This document shows, one piece after another, positions 14,120 to 21,167 of a stretch of DNA of 32,743 nt. The DNA is from a virus, in IMG/VR virus record IMGVR_UViG_3300032006_000041, positions 1 to 32,743 of that record; one strand, 5' to 3'. Below the pieces are notes generated by a model that was not told the origin of the DNA, made no database searches, and worked only from the letters and a program-made list of their open reading frames with translations. Positions within the stretch are counted from its first letter, which is position 1, and each line of letters begins with the position of its first letter. The position numbers were made by a program, and so were the translations under genes.

Positions 14120-15528
14120 GTCCTCACCTTTGCTATCCTTTTTATTAACTCTCCCTCACCTTTCATATAAGTCCTTATATACTTCCACTTCCAATCCTTT
14201 CTGCCCATTCCAATCCTCTGCTTTCGGTTGTGACCGCTTACAAACCAAGACCCCCTATATTTAATTTTTCTTTCACTTCCATGCGTCACATTACTTGGAA
14301 GATACGACCCCCTGAATTTCATTCTTGGAATGGTTATGACGTTAATCTTGTCTGTGTCTATTTCAGTGCCGTCTTCCCTGTTTGCATACCTTCTTCTCTC
14401 TGCCCTACTAAGGTCACGTTCCACAACCTCAGATGCTCCACTTGATAGGAACACTAATAAGTGAATGACATAATCAGCAAGTTCTTTTGAGATGGCAAGC
14501 ACCTCAGACTCTTCACTGGCAGTCAATTTATCACGGAGGGCATTAGGAATACTTTCATCCCATAACATGTCTTCATCCCTGAGAGGGTATTCAATTCCAA
14601 ATGGGATTTTCATAAATCGGATAGTGTCTCCATCTTCAGAAGCGTCTACAGAATCCCCACTGTCATTTTCCCAGTTTTCCTGATACTTAATCATGTTATT
14701 CCAGTTTCTGTTATCGAATGTGAGGTGAACCCCATCTCCGAATTTCTCAACAAACATCCACCTCAGAAATCTGCCGCCTATAAGTTTCACTGGATTCTCA
14801 AAGATAAATAACATCTTATCTAATGGCATCATTTTGTCATCTAAGATATGCCGCTGTACTGGCATGGCTTGCGAAACCTCCATGGACTCAGCATCCCAGT
14901 GGTAAGTTGCCTGTACCTCTGCCATTGTTTGGACAATTTCAAAGAAGTATCTGGGGGCTTGCAATTGGGTATAAAAGTCTTCTTCTGTCTCAATCGCTGA
15001 GACATTTGTGCGATTCCATCTGATGGTTGTAATCACGTCTAACCATGTGACTCTTTTAACTGCTTCAACCTGCCACATTTGCCTGATTGGAATCATTCTC
15101 AGAACACTGTCTTTGCTTAACTTCAATGGTCTGCCTGAGATATTCCACTTATGCTCATCATCTATGTAAGCCCTAACCAGTGGGTCATATGCCAGTCTCT
15201 GGTGCATCCCTATGTAGACTTTAGCCAATTCCTGCCATGGGTTTAAATCAGACTCTCCATCTAATTTTCTCTGTGCTAATTGAGCCAGTGAATCTATATG
15301 GTGTTTAGTGTAATCAGGCTCATTGGGTTCAAACTGCCCAAGGCTTTTGATATCTATGTCTCTCTGCCCTACTGTAATGCCAAGGTTGTTTTGGTATAGA
15401 GCGTCAACTTCATCTGTCACAATTTTTCTTAATCTCTCATCTCCACCTTTTAGCCCCCCCATCTTCCAAGTGTTCCCTTTCTTGGGTCTAGTTCCAAATC
15501 TTCCCTTTCCTTTTCTTTTCTTTCCCAT
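14116..15528 (-). CDS. AcrVA2-like large early protein
   Basis: A 470-residue protein. The N terminus is very basic and disordered (MGKKRKGKGRFGTRPKKG). The centre has PRYFFEIVQTM and later FVEKFGDGVHLTFD. A helical segment (LAISKELADYVIHLLVFLSSGAS) is followed by a basic region, and the end reads KIKYRGSWFVSGHNRKQRIG, then aromatic strands WKWKYIRTYMKG. A helical 'llny.lyl.s' segment followed by a C-terminal R-G-x-W...H...W.I.pY.kG module is the layout I recall for AcrVA2, the Cas12a-blocking anti-CRISPR, and its many phage and plasmid relatives. The similarity is remote and judged by eye. Most relatives have no tested function, so anti-CRISPR activity is not claimed. Confidence 0.45.
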   Translation of the reverse strand: MGKKRKGKGRFGTRPKKGNTWKMGGLKGGDERLRKIVTDEVDALYQNNLGITVGQRDIDIKSLGQFEPNEPDYTKHHIDSLAQLAQRKLDGESDLNPWQELAKVYIGMHQRLAYDPLVRAYIDDEHKWNISGRPLKLSKDSVLRMIPIRQMWQVEAVKRVTWLDVITTIRWNRTNVSAIETEEDFYTQLQAPRYFFEIVQTMAEVQATYHWDAESMEVSQAMPVQRHILDDKMMPLDKMLFIFENPVKLIGGRFLRWMFVEKFGDGVHLTFDNRNWNNMIKYQENWENDSGDSVDASEDGDTIRFMKIPFGIEYPLRDEDMLWDESIPNALRDKLTASEESEVLAISKELADYVIHLLVFLSSGASEVVERDLSRAERRRYANREDGTEIDTDKINVITIPRMKFRGSYLPSNVTHGSERKIKYRGSWFVSGHNRKQRIGMGRKDWKWKYIRTYMKGEGELIKRIAKVRT

Positions 15529-15553
15529 CCTTAAACTCCTTTTCTTTTTTTGG

Positions 15554-15578
15554 TGAGTCAGTTTAATGTCTTGACTCA
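15554..15578 (-). promoter_or_regulatory. Short inverted repeat
   Basis: TGAGTCA and TGACTCA, a perfect 7-bp inverted repeat with an 11-base spacer, in the gap upstream of the AcrVA2-like gene. It could be a small hairpin or an operator. No other copy was seen. Confidence 0.3.
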
Positions 15579-15588
15579 GGACAACTAA

Positions 15589-15984
15589 TTATTCTTCTGC
15601 CCTATTAAACTGGGAGTCCCAGTCGATATTGCCACCAGAGTTTTCAAGTCTGGTTTCATATCCTCTTTTGGCCCTAGATTTTCTGGCCTGCTTTGCCAGT
15701 CTTCTTTCAGCCGCTATGAAACTTTTGACAACCTCATGGGGGAGAACAACTCTAACCCCTACGTTCTCCAGATTGACCCATTCCAGTAGAAGGGTATATC
15801 TGCCATCAAGTCTGCCAAGCGTTCCGTTGTATGTAACAGTCTGCTCAAGGCTTCCACCGTGAATCCAATCATTCACAGGTCTGCCATCAACTCCAACAAC
15901 TTCTTTTCCTGTAGGCTCACTCACCCTAGTGGTAAACCTAGTTTGTATGTGGTCATCACCCAAGTAGTGGGGGGAGGAAGACAT
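15589..15984 (-). CDS. Unknown early protein
   Basis: A 131-residue protein. Residues 1-85 alternate polar and hydrophobic positions (beta-rich) and contain GRLDGRYTLLLEWVNLENVGVRVVLP. A basic helix (SFIAAERRLAKQARKSRAKR) follows and an acidic tail ends the protein. A basic helix of this kind often binds nucleic acid, but no family is recognised. AGGAG lies nine bases before the ATG. Confidence 0.55.
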   Translation of the reverse strand: MSSSPHYLGDDHIQTRFTTRVSEPTGKEVVGVDGRPVNDWIHGGSLEQTVTYNGTLGRLDGRYTLLLEWVNLENVGVRVVLPHEVVKSFIAAERRLAKQARKSRAKRGYETRLENSGGNIDWDSQFNRAEE

Positions 15985-16046
15985 ATCTAAAAACTCCTAT
16001 TACTTATTGACTTGTTTGGGCATGATTTAGGTTCATGCAACCAATC

Positions 16047-16289
16047 TCATAGAACCTCCTTATATTTCCCATTGGTTCTTTGCTCAACCCATATTTGGAT
16101 ATTGTCATCATTAAGACTGGCTTTCCAGTTCTTGGCATCTCTAATGGCTTGGTTGTTCCTTCCAGTAAATCCTGCATCCCCAACCTGATTGCCTTCAATA
16201 TCTTTTAATTGGATTGTCCAAATTTCAGCTTCACTATTCCACCAAACATCAATCCAAGTGACTTTGGCTTGGTGGACATTTATTGCCAT
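16047..16289 (-). CDS. Small early protein, unknown
   Basis: An 80-residue, probably beta-rich protein with several Trp residues (VTWIDVWWNSEAEIWTIQL). I start at the ATG at 16289, which has AAGGAG seven bases upstream; the ATG 21 bases earlier would place the RBS inside the coding sequence. It is the first gene after the promoter at 16332-16361 and the terminator that ends the replication operon. Confidence 0.6.
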   Translation of the reverse strand: MAINVHQAKVTWIDVWWNSEAEIWTIQLKDIEGNQVGDAGFTGRNNQAIRDAKNWKASLNDDNIQIWVEQRTNGKYKEVL

Positions 16290-16331
16290 TTCAAAACTCC
16301 TTTTTTTCATTTCTTAACTTAACCTGAAATG

Positions 16332-16361
16332 AGTCTAGCATGACTTATTTACATATGTCAA
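16332..16361 (-). promoter_or_regulatory. Sigma70-like promoter with shared operator motif
   Basis: Minus strand TTGACATATGTAAA, spacer of 18 ending in TGC, then TAGACT (extended -10). It follows directly on the terminator at 16371-16417, so it restarts transcription for the second half of the early block. Confidence 0.7.
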
Positions 16362-16370
16362 GCATTTCTT

Positions 16371-16417
16371 GAAAAGAAAAAGGACTAGGGGAAGAAAAGG
16401 CCAAAACCCCTAGCCCT
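16371..16417 (-). terminator. Intrinsic terminator of the replication operon
   Basis: On the minus strand: AGGGCTAGGGG, 15-base loop, CCCCTAGTCCT, then TTTTCTTTTC. An 11-bp stem with one mismatch followed by a U-rich tail is a standard rho-independent terminator. It lies 66 bases after the stop of the nuclease gene and just before the next promoter. Confidence 0.85.
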
Positions 16418-16482
16418 AAAACAAGCCACATGGGATTGGAAGGAGTTAGCAAACCAAGCCATGTATATCCATGGTACTCTAC

Positions 16483-16794
16483 CTATTGGAGCAACTCAAT
16501 CTCCTGAATTAAAAAGGCTCTTGCCCTACTCCCCTTGGTATAGACCTTGACCACGCCGCCTTGGAGTTTCTCAGACTCTGTGGCGGCTTGCTCCAGTTGC
16601 CCTAAAGCCTTTTTGAGCCATACTGGAACTGATGTCTGTGTACTCTTAACTTCATAAACATGTGTAGCATTTTCTACATCTGTGTGAGGTCTGGATTTAT
16701 CCAGATTCCTCACACCTCCAACTGATGCGGCTACTCTTCTTTCATAAGACTTGCCCCTGTTTCTATTGTTAGCATTTCTTTTTTTAATATTCAT
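16483..16794 (-). CDS. PD-(D/E)XK nuclease, Holliday-junction resolvase-like
   Basis: A 103-residue protein. The order of elements fits the PD-(D/E)XK fold: Glu in GKSYERRVA (about residue 18), Asp in PHTDVENATH (about 39), then YEVKS (E-V-K, about 48-50), with a basic N terminus and GGVVKVYTKG as a later strand. Phage Holliday-junction resolvases of this class have this size and would resolve branched DNA before packaging. The ATG overlaps the helicase stop (TAATG), and an intrinsic terminator follows. Confidence 0.7.
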   Translation of the reverse strand: MNIKKRNANNRNRGKSYERRVAASVGGVRNLDKSRPHTDVENATHVYEVKSTQTSVPVWLKKALGQLEQAATESEKLQGGVVKVYTKGSRARAFLIQEIELLQ

Positions 16795-18098
16795 TAGAAT
16801 CCCTCATACCTCCATCTTGCCTGTCCACTCTCATCAGTAAAAGACTTGAAATCATCATGTCTGCTTAATGATGTCTGCAAGGAATCCAACTTGTCATAAT
16901 GGATAGCCTGTCCAATCTCTTTAGTGGTCAAGCCACCATCCTGTTCCAGAATTGCCACTATGTCAGCGTCTGCACCCCCTGTATAGAGGTTTATTACCTG
17001 CTTGGGGATAGATTCCCCTCTGCTCAATGAACTCTTCTTAATATCAATATTTTCCACACTTATAAGGGATGGTTCATAAGTAACTCTGAAAGCCTTGGGG
17101 TCTAATAATTTTCCCACATTGGTTTTCCTGTGATGCAGGGCAATTTCCATGTAGTTCCCATCAGTGTTTGGGGCTTTCTTTAATTCAAAAGTATTTCTTG
17201 GCATGTTAGTCCAGTAAACACTTCCAAACGGATTTCCATTACTTCCAACCTTGGTGACATGAGCCAGTGTTAATGTGGTCAGCGGTTGCTCTGAATCAGT
17301 CAAACTTCTCAGGGCATTAAAAAACTTTAAAGTAGAATTTGCGTTCTCTGGTTCTCCACCACATGCAGGCCCTGCTGAATCAATCAAAAGGAACTTAATA
17401 TCTAGGTCTGCAATCTGGTTTTTAAGGCTCTCCACGTCCTGATATAGAGGAGCAGAGCAATATCTGTAGTAAACCATCCTGCTTCCATTGCCAAGCCCAT
17501 TTACTATGTCCCTGCTTCTTCTGTATGTCTCTTCCCATGAAGTCTCATAGTCCAGTACCAGAGCATTGCCCTGAATTACTCCAAAACTATTCTCCACTCC
17601 ATGTCCATTATGGACTCCAGTGGCAATTGATAATCCTATTAAGGATTTCCCAATTCCACCATCTCCAAATATGAGAGAAGGTGTTCCCTGATAGCAAAGC
17701 CCTGTGACCATCTCTGGGGGCTGTTCTGGGCTTGTCCTGTCATTAAGGTCAAGGACAGGTTCACCTGCCCTTTCAATCTCCAAGACCATCTTGGCAACTT
17801 GAAGAAACCTCTGCTTCCATTCTTCTTTGGAACGCTCTGACACATCACCTAATTCTGTAATGATGCTTCTGGGTGACCTGTTCAGAGTCCATTTCATGGG
17901 ACTCAGAAGATATGCTCCCCCAAAATTCATAAAGTCTTCTATTTGAATTTCACAGTTCGGGTCACCCCCTCTGGACGTTTCCACCCTGTCCAGAGTCCAC
18001 TTCATATCTGGGGAATCTATGTCCCCCCAGATGACCTCATATCGTGTGCCTACTTTTATTATTTCAGGGGTAGACAACCCTCCATCATAATCATTCAA
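16794..18098 (-). CDS. RepA-like replicative helicase (RecA fold)
   Basis: A 434-residue protein. Walker A is GDGGIGKS (residues 145-152). An acidic strand end VLDYE lies at about 182, Walker B is FLLIDSAG (about 236-243), and the sensor segment LTLAHVTK is near 276-283. This is the RepA/AAA_25 arrangement of hexameric helicases. The C terminus (DADIVAILEQDGGLTTKEI and following) is a winged-helix domain. It probably unwinds DNA at the phage origin and loads the host replisome, since no polymerase or primase is encoded. The start is TTG with AAGGAG six bases upstream; there is no in-frame ATG nearby. Confidence 0.82.
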   Translation of the reverse strand: MNDYDGGLSTPEIIKVGTRYEVIWGDIDSPDMKWTLDRVETSRGGDPNCEIQIEDFMNFGGAYLLSPMKWTLNRSPRSIITELGDVSERSKEEWKQRFLQVAKMVLEIERAGEPVLDLNDRTSPEQPPEMVTGLCYQGTPSLIFGDGGIGKSLIGLSIATGVHNGHGVENSFGVIQGNALVLDYETSWEETYRRSRDIVNGLGNGSRMVYYRYCSAPLYQDVESLKNQIADLDIKFLLIDSAGPACGGEPENANSTLKFFNALRSLTDSEQPLTTLTLAHVTKVGSNGNPFGSVYWTNMPRNTFELKKAPNTDGNYMEIALHHRKTNVGKLLDPKAFRVTYEPSLISVENIDIKKSSLSRGESIPKQVINLYTGGADADIVAILEQDGGLTTKEIGQAIHYDKLDSLQTSLSRHDDFKSFTDESGQARWRYEGF

Positions 18099-18423
18099 AA
18101 CTAACTCCTTTTTTAATCGGTCTATCCTGTGTCTTGGGAGTAAACTCCCTCTCTGCTACAAGGGCAACTACATCTTCCATAAACTGAACTATGTCTCTGG
18201 TTTTTATAAACACTCTTTCCACATTATTGTCTGCCTTTTTTAACATCTCCAGAGTGTTTATATGTAATTGCCTCTCATGTTGAAACGCCTGCTTCCATTT
18301 GCACTCAGAATGACAGGTTGTTTCATACTGCTCTTTGGCTTCCCTCTCCTGCACTTCCCTAAGAGAATAATTCCTACTGTTCAAGTATTCCGATAATCTC
18401 TTTTTCTCCCACTCGTCTACCAC
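18091..18423 (-). CDS. Coiled-coil protein upstream of the helicase
   Basis: A 110-residue helical, charged protein. It contains two Cys (TTCHSECKW) and a long helix (QHERQLHINTLEMLKKADNN). The start is GTG, overlapping the end of the upstream gene, with GGAG before it. It overlaps the helicase start. A helicase loader or partner is possible from position, but no sequence evidence supports it. Confidence 0.55.
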   Translation of the reverse strand: MVDEWEKKRLSEYLNSRNYSLREVQEREAKEQYETTCHSECKWKQAFQHERQLHINTLEMLKKADNNVERVFIKTRDIVQFMEDVVALVAEREFTPKTQDRPIKKGVSFE

Positions 18424-19358
18424 GGCAAATCTCCTCCTTCCTGAATCTTATATTCTGATTCAACCCAGAGGCAAAAATCAACCCATTCTGCTCCCTCTGC
18501 TTTCATCCAGTCATCTGCACTGGCATGGTCTGTTCCCTTCAAGGCTTCAGTGACAAAAGACACTGGGATACCCTTACTTTCAAACCACTCTTTTGCATCC
18601 ACTTTGTTATGGACGCTTGGAATATCTGCCTCTTTTTGTTCCTGAGAAGCAGGTATAACATCTGGTATAACAACTGGTTCTGTTATACCCCAAGAAGCCA
18701 TTGCTCCCTGAATATCAGAGAACAGGGCAAAGGTTTTGGAATTCAAACGGTGTGCAATTATATCTGCTATATCTTCCCAGTTATCCCCACTGTCAGACAT
18801 AGCCTGCATAACTGCGGTTCTTTCATTCCGCATGATTTCCTCACTCATCTTGGCTATCTTCCCTGCATCTACAGGAAAAACGCTCTTTGGAGCTTGTGGG
18901 ATGCTTACTGGAGCAGTTGGGGCAACTGGCTCTGCCGTTGCATAGGCTGTTCCATTAACTCCATCTAAAACAATGCCATCAATGTTCCAGTTGTAGTTGT
19001 AATCCCTTGCAGGGTCTTTGACTGGTCTTCCATTGCAGTCTTCTTGGCATCTCTCATTCTTCTGCCAATCATGGGTGGTACACCCTGCTATTTTTAAATC
19101 TCCCCTTGTCATTGTGACAGTGGCATTTCTAATATCATGAGAACCATCCGCACAGTTCTCTCTTGTCCATCCCCCTGCTTTCACACAGCCAGATAACCTG
19201 TCCAGAATATTTTTGGTGTCTTCTGCCATGTTTATCTTAACCATGGTGTAGTTGTTGTCTACGAACCCCGATATGGCAGGGACTTTCATCCCAATGGTGT
19301 AGACATATTTATTGGTGTCTTTGAGGTAATGTACCTCTGCTTCATATTGTTCTGACAA
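18417..19358 (-). CDS. Candidate ssDNA-associated protein with SSB-like C-terminal tip
   Basis: A 313-residue protein. The N-terminal 60 residues are beta-like. A Cys-rich stretch (SGCVKAGGW, NCADG, GCTTHDW, RCQEDCNG) could bind metal. An Ala/Pro-rich linker follows (PVAPTAPVSIPQAP), then helical segments. The last residues are EGGDLPW. An acidic run followed by a hydrophobic tip resembles the DDDIPF end of bacterial SSB, which recruits repair and replication proteins; here Trp replaces Phe. It sits just upstream of the helicase. I start at TTG 19358 because AAGGAG lies five bases before it; the GTG at 19364 would overlap the RBS. Confidence 0.5.
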   Translation of the reverse strand: MSEQYEAEVHYLKDTNKYVYTIGMKVPAISGFVDNNYTMVKINMAEDTKNILDRLSGCVKAGGWTRENCADGSHDIRNATVTMTRGDLKIAGCTTHDWQKNERCQEDCNGRPVKDPARDYNYNWNIDGIVLDGVNGTAYATAEPVAPTAPVSIPQAPKSVFPVDAGKIAKMSEEIMRNERTAVMQAMSDSGDNWEDIADIIAHRLNSKTFALFSDIQGAMASWGITEPVVIPDVIPASQEQKEADIPSVHNKVDAKEWFESKGIPVSFVTEALKGTDHASADDWMKAEGAEWVDFCLWVESEYKIQEGGDLPW

Positions 19359-19372
19359 TTTCACTCCTTTTT

Positions 19373-19666
19373 TTAATATTTACTTTCTTTAACATATGGG
19401 TCTACTTCTATTAACTTGCCGTCTACATCTCTTGTATGGCCCTTGACCCAATGTTTGGTTACTGTCATCTCAAATGGTTTTGGAATCATCCAGACTTGGC
19501 TTCCAGATACGACAGGGGAAAAAGCCTTTTCACATTCTCCTAATCTGCCCTGTAGTAAAAGTTGATGAACCCTTTGTCTGGAAACCCCAAAGTGTTTTCC
19601 ACATTCCTTCATTGTCCCCCAGTTGTCTGGGTTGTATGTGTCTATGTGTTTTAACTGTTCTTGCAT
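19373..19666 (-). CDS. Helix-turn-helix regulator
   Basis: A 97-residue protein. Residues 17-45 (GTMKECGKHFGVSRQRVHQL and the following LLQGRLGE) are a clear helix-turn-helix of the MerR/excisionase-like class, with a short wing (SGSQVWMIPK). No effector domain is present. Its own promoter region carries two copies of the shared motif (19747 and 19713), which makes it the best candidate for the regulator of that motif. The ATG at 19666 has its strong GGAGG 15 or more bases upstream, and a mini-ORF with that RBS overlaps the start, so translation may be coupled. Confidence 0.75.
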   Translation of the reverse strand: MQEQLKHIDTYNPDNWGTMKECGKHFGVSRQRVHQLLLQGRLGECEKAFSPVVSGSQVWMIPKPFEMTVTKHWVKGHTRDVDGKLIEVDPYVKESKY

Positions 19667-19677
19667 ATTGTTGTCAT
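19651..19677 (-). promoter_or_regulatory. Possible leader mini-ORF overlapping the regulator start
   Basis: AAAGGAGGTG is followed at a good distance by ATG of an eight-codon frame (MTTICKNS) that ends in TAA just inside the regulator gene. The regulator's own ATG lies 11 bases further on in another frame. Ribosomes landing at the strong site could re-initiate at the regulator. This is inferred from spacing only. Confidence 0.35.
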
Positions 19678-19712
19678 TAGCACCTCCTTTATAGATTTAA
19701 CTCCTTTCGCCT

Positions 19713-19726
19713 TTTACGTATGTAAA
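19713..19726 (-). promoter_or_regulatory. Extra operator copy in the regulator leader
   Basis: TTTACATACGTAAA on the minus strand, matching the shared motif except that TTGACA is TTTACA. It lies just downstream of the -10 of the regulator's promoter. Centre-to-centre distance from the promoter copy is 34 bases, about three helical turns. Suits binding by a dimer that represses its own gene. Confidence 0.55.
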
Positions 19727-19730
19727 GGGA

Positions 19731-19760
19731 ATGGTAACCCACCCCCTTTACCTATGTCAA
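19731..19760 (-). promoter_or_regulatory. Sigma70-like promoter with shared operator motif (regulator gene)
   Basis: Minus strand TTGACATAGGTAAA, spacer of 18, TACCAT. It begins six bases after the stop of the upstream gene and drives the helix-turn-helix gene. Confidence 0.65.
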
Positions 19761-19765
19761 TCTCC

Positions 19766-21004
19766 TTATACTAGAGCCACCCTGTTTACTATTGTTTGGG
19801 CTATGCCATTGAATGTGTCATGTTTCTTAACTGTAGCCTTAACCGTGATAATTTCTCCTTCATTTGCCTCTAGTTCTTTAGAACCAAACCAGACCATGAC
19901 ATTCCCATTTACAGTGAACCTGTGGATGCAAGTTTCATATTCATCATATTGAGTAGAGATTGTTTTCCATGTCTTGGAATCAAGGCTTACATTTGTAAAC
20001 TCTTCCCTCTTGTTAATCTCCCCCATGTGAATGGAGGTGTCTGCCTGCTCTTTTCGGGCTTCTTCCCTTGCTTTTGCACTTATCATGTTCTGGTAAGCGA
20101 TAACACCGCTAACTGCTATTCCTATAGTCCTGTTTGTAGCAAATCCTTTCTCAGCAATAATGCCAAGGTTGTTAAGGTATTCTGTATCAGACCCTTTCAA
20201 GGTTAGCATCCAATCCTTAACTACTTTTGCCTCTGGGCTAAGTGTAGCTTCTGGGGTGTCCTTTAATGCTATTAGCACTTTCTGCTTGGTGGTGTCCTCA
20301 TCTGTGTAAGGGGAAGTCCAATCATTTGCCATGCCCACTGAAACCCATCCATTAGTTTCTACTTCCCTGTGTGCCAATTCCAAGATGGTATCTAGGTCAA
20401 GAGTTGCTACTGCTTGTCCATAAACCCTGTGAGTGGTTTCAAAATCTGCATCTCTTATAAACGCATGTAAATCTGTCATGTAAGATGCAATCTTGTTTGG
20501 GGAACTCCATCCAAGGAAGTCCTTGATGCAAGTTGTGCCAATAACTTTGTGGCTACCATCAAGATGCTCTACTACGAAAGCCCCTTTCCTATTCCTCTTG
20601 AGTCCACAATGGTCACATTCTCCATTTTCTACTCTTGCCCTCTCATCATCAGATGCGTTAGCGTGTCCACCAAATTCCATGCCATCTCTGGTTACATATA
20701 CTGTAATAGACCATCCTTTTAGGCTTGGCCCTTGTCCTAAGACTTTAACGTCTACAAACTCAATGTCCCTTAGTTCTAAAAACTTTTGATAATCAGCAGG
20801 CTGACATCCACAATCATTATCATGGTGGTGGTCTAAGTTTCCGTTTTCAGTGACAACATAGGTTTTAGAATATGTCTCAGAAACTACTTCCATAGTAGGT
20901 AAGTCACATCCTAACTTTTCTGCCCTTTTAGCCAGTTTTTCAATTTTGCTTTTTAGTGTAAACAGGTTTGCTGTAGGGATACTGAAAATTTCTTTACCTG
21001 TCAT
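19766..21004 (-). CDS. First early gene: zinc-finger protein with probable OB-like end, unknown
   Basis: A 412-residue protein. After a helical N terminus comes a His/Cys group (LDHHHDNDCGC). A zinc-finger-like segment at about residues 135-165 reads CDHCGLKRNRKGAFVV ... IGTTCIKDFLGW, a layout found in proteins of plasmids and phages ('C..CG..R.R...G.tCl.DFlG'). The C-terminal 60 residues (GEIITVKATVKKHDTFNGIA and following) look like an OB-type beta barrel. A nucleic-acid role in replication or early takeover fits the position as first gene of the early operon, but the function is unknown. A structured leader and AAGGAGTTA precede the ATG. Confidence 0.65.
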   Translation of the reverse strand: MTGKEIFSIPTANLFTLKSKIEKLAKRAEKLGCDLPTMEVVSETYSKTYVVTENGNLDHHHDNDCGCQPADYQKFLELRDIEFVDVKVLGQGPSLKGWSITVYVTRDGMEFGGHANASDDERARVENGECDHCGLKRNRKGAFVVEHLDGSHKVIGTTCIKDFLGWSSPNKIASYMTDLHAFIRDADFETTHRVYGQAVATLDLDTILELAHREVETNGWVSVGMANDWTSPYTDEDTTKQKVLIALKDTPEATLSPEAKVVKDWMLTLKGSDTEYLNNLGIIAEKGFATNRTIGIAVSGVIAYQNMISAKAREEARKEQADTSIHMGEINKREEFTNVSLDSKTWKTISTQYDEYETCIHRFTVNGNVMVWFGSKELEANEGEIITVKATVKKHDTFNGIAQTIVNRVALV

Positions 21005-21017
21005 TTTTTAACTCCTT

Positions 21018-21058
21018 GGGGTCTGGTTTCGCTTAGAACTTTCCTAATCCCAGACCCC
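21018..21058 (-). promoter_or_regulatory. Structured 5' leader hairpin of the first early gene
   Basis: A 9-bp stem GGGGTCTGG/CCAGACCCC on the minus-strand RNA with a smaller inner pairing (TTAG/CTAA). The 3' arm ends directly before AAGGAGTTA. Placement against the RBS is the same as for the hairpin at 6437, which suggests translational control or a phage-wide leader design. Confidence 0.6.
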
Positions 21059-21080
21059 TGACTTGTTTGTTTATGTGTAC

Positions 21081-21109
21081 ATAGTAGACATGTTCTTTAC
21101 ATATGTCAA
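21081..21109 (-). promoter_or_regulatory. Main early promoter with shared operator motif
   Basis: Minus strand TTGACATATGTAAA, 17-base spacer, TACTAT. It precedes the whole early block and follows the boundary terminator. A tandem palindrome lies 13 bases upstream. Confidence 0.75.
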
Positions 21110-21121
21110 GTAGTAATTCCA

Positions 21122-21143
21122 TACATTGATGTACATTGATGTA
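21122..21143 (-). repeat. Tandem repeat upstream of the main early promoter
   Basis: TACATTGATG occurs twice in a row, followed by TA. Each 12-base unit TACAT-CA-ATGTA (minus strand) is nearly palindromic, and the two share the TA. It lies at about -48 to -69 relative to the expected start. This could be a binding site for an activator or repressor that acts only on this promoter. Confidence 0.55.
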
Positions 21144-21167
21144 TTCTTAGGGTATTAAGAGGTATAA

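Noticed and set aside
16004-16198. Minus-strand frame 16004-16198 overlapping the 80-residue gene
   Set aside because: It overlaps most of a gene with a strong ribosome site and continues past it without its own; protein-like features are absent.
17639-17848. Minus-strand frame inside the helicase gene
   Set aside because: It is contained in the RecA-fold gene and has no own ribosome site.
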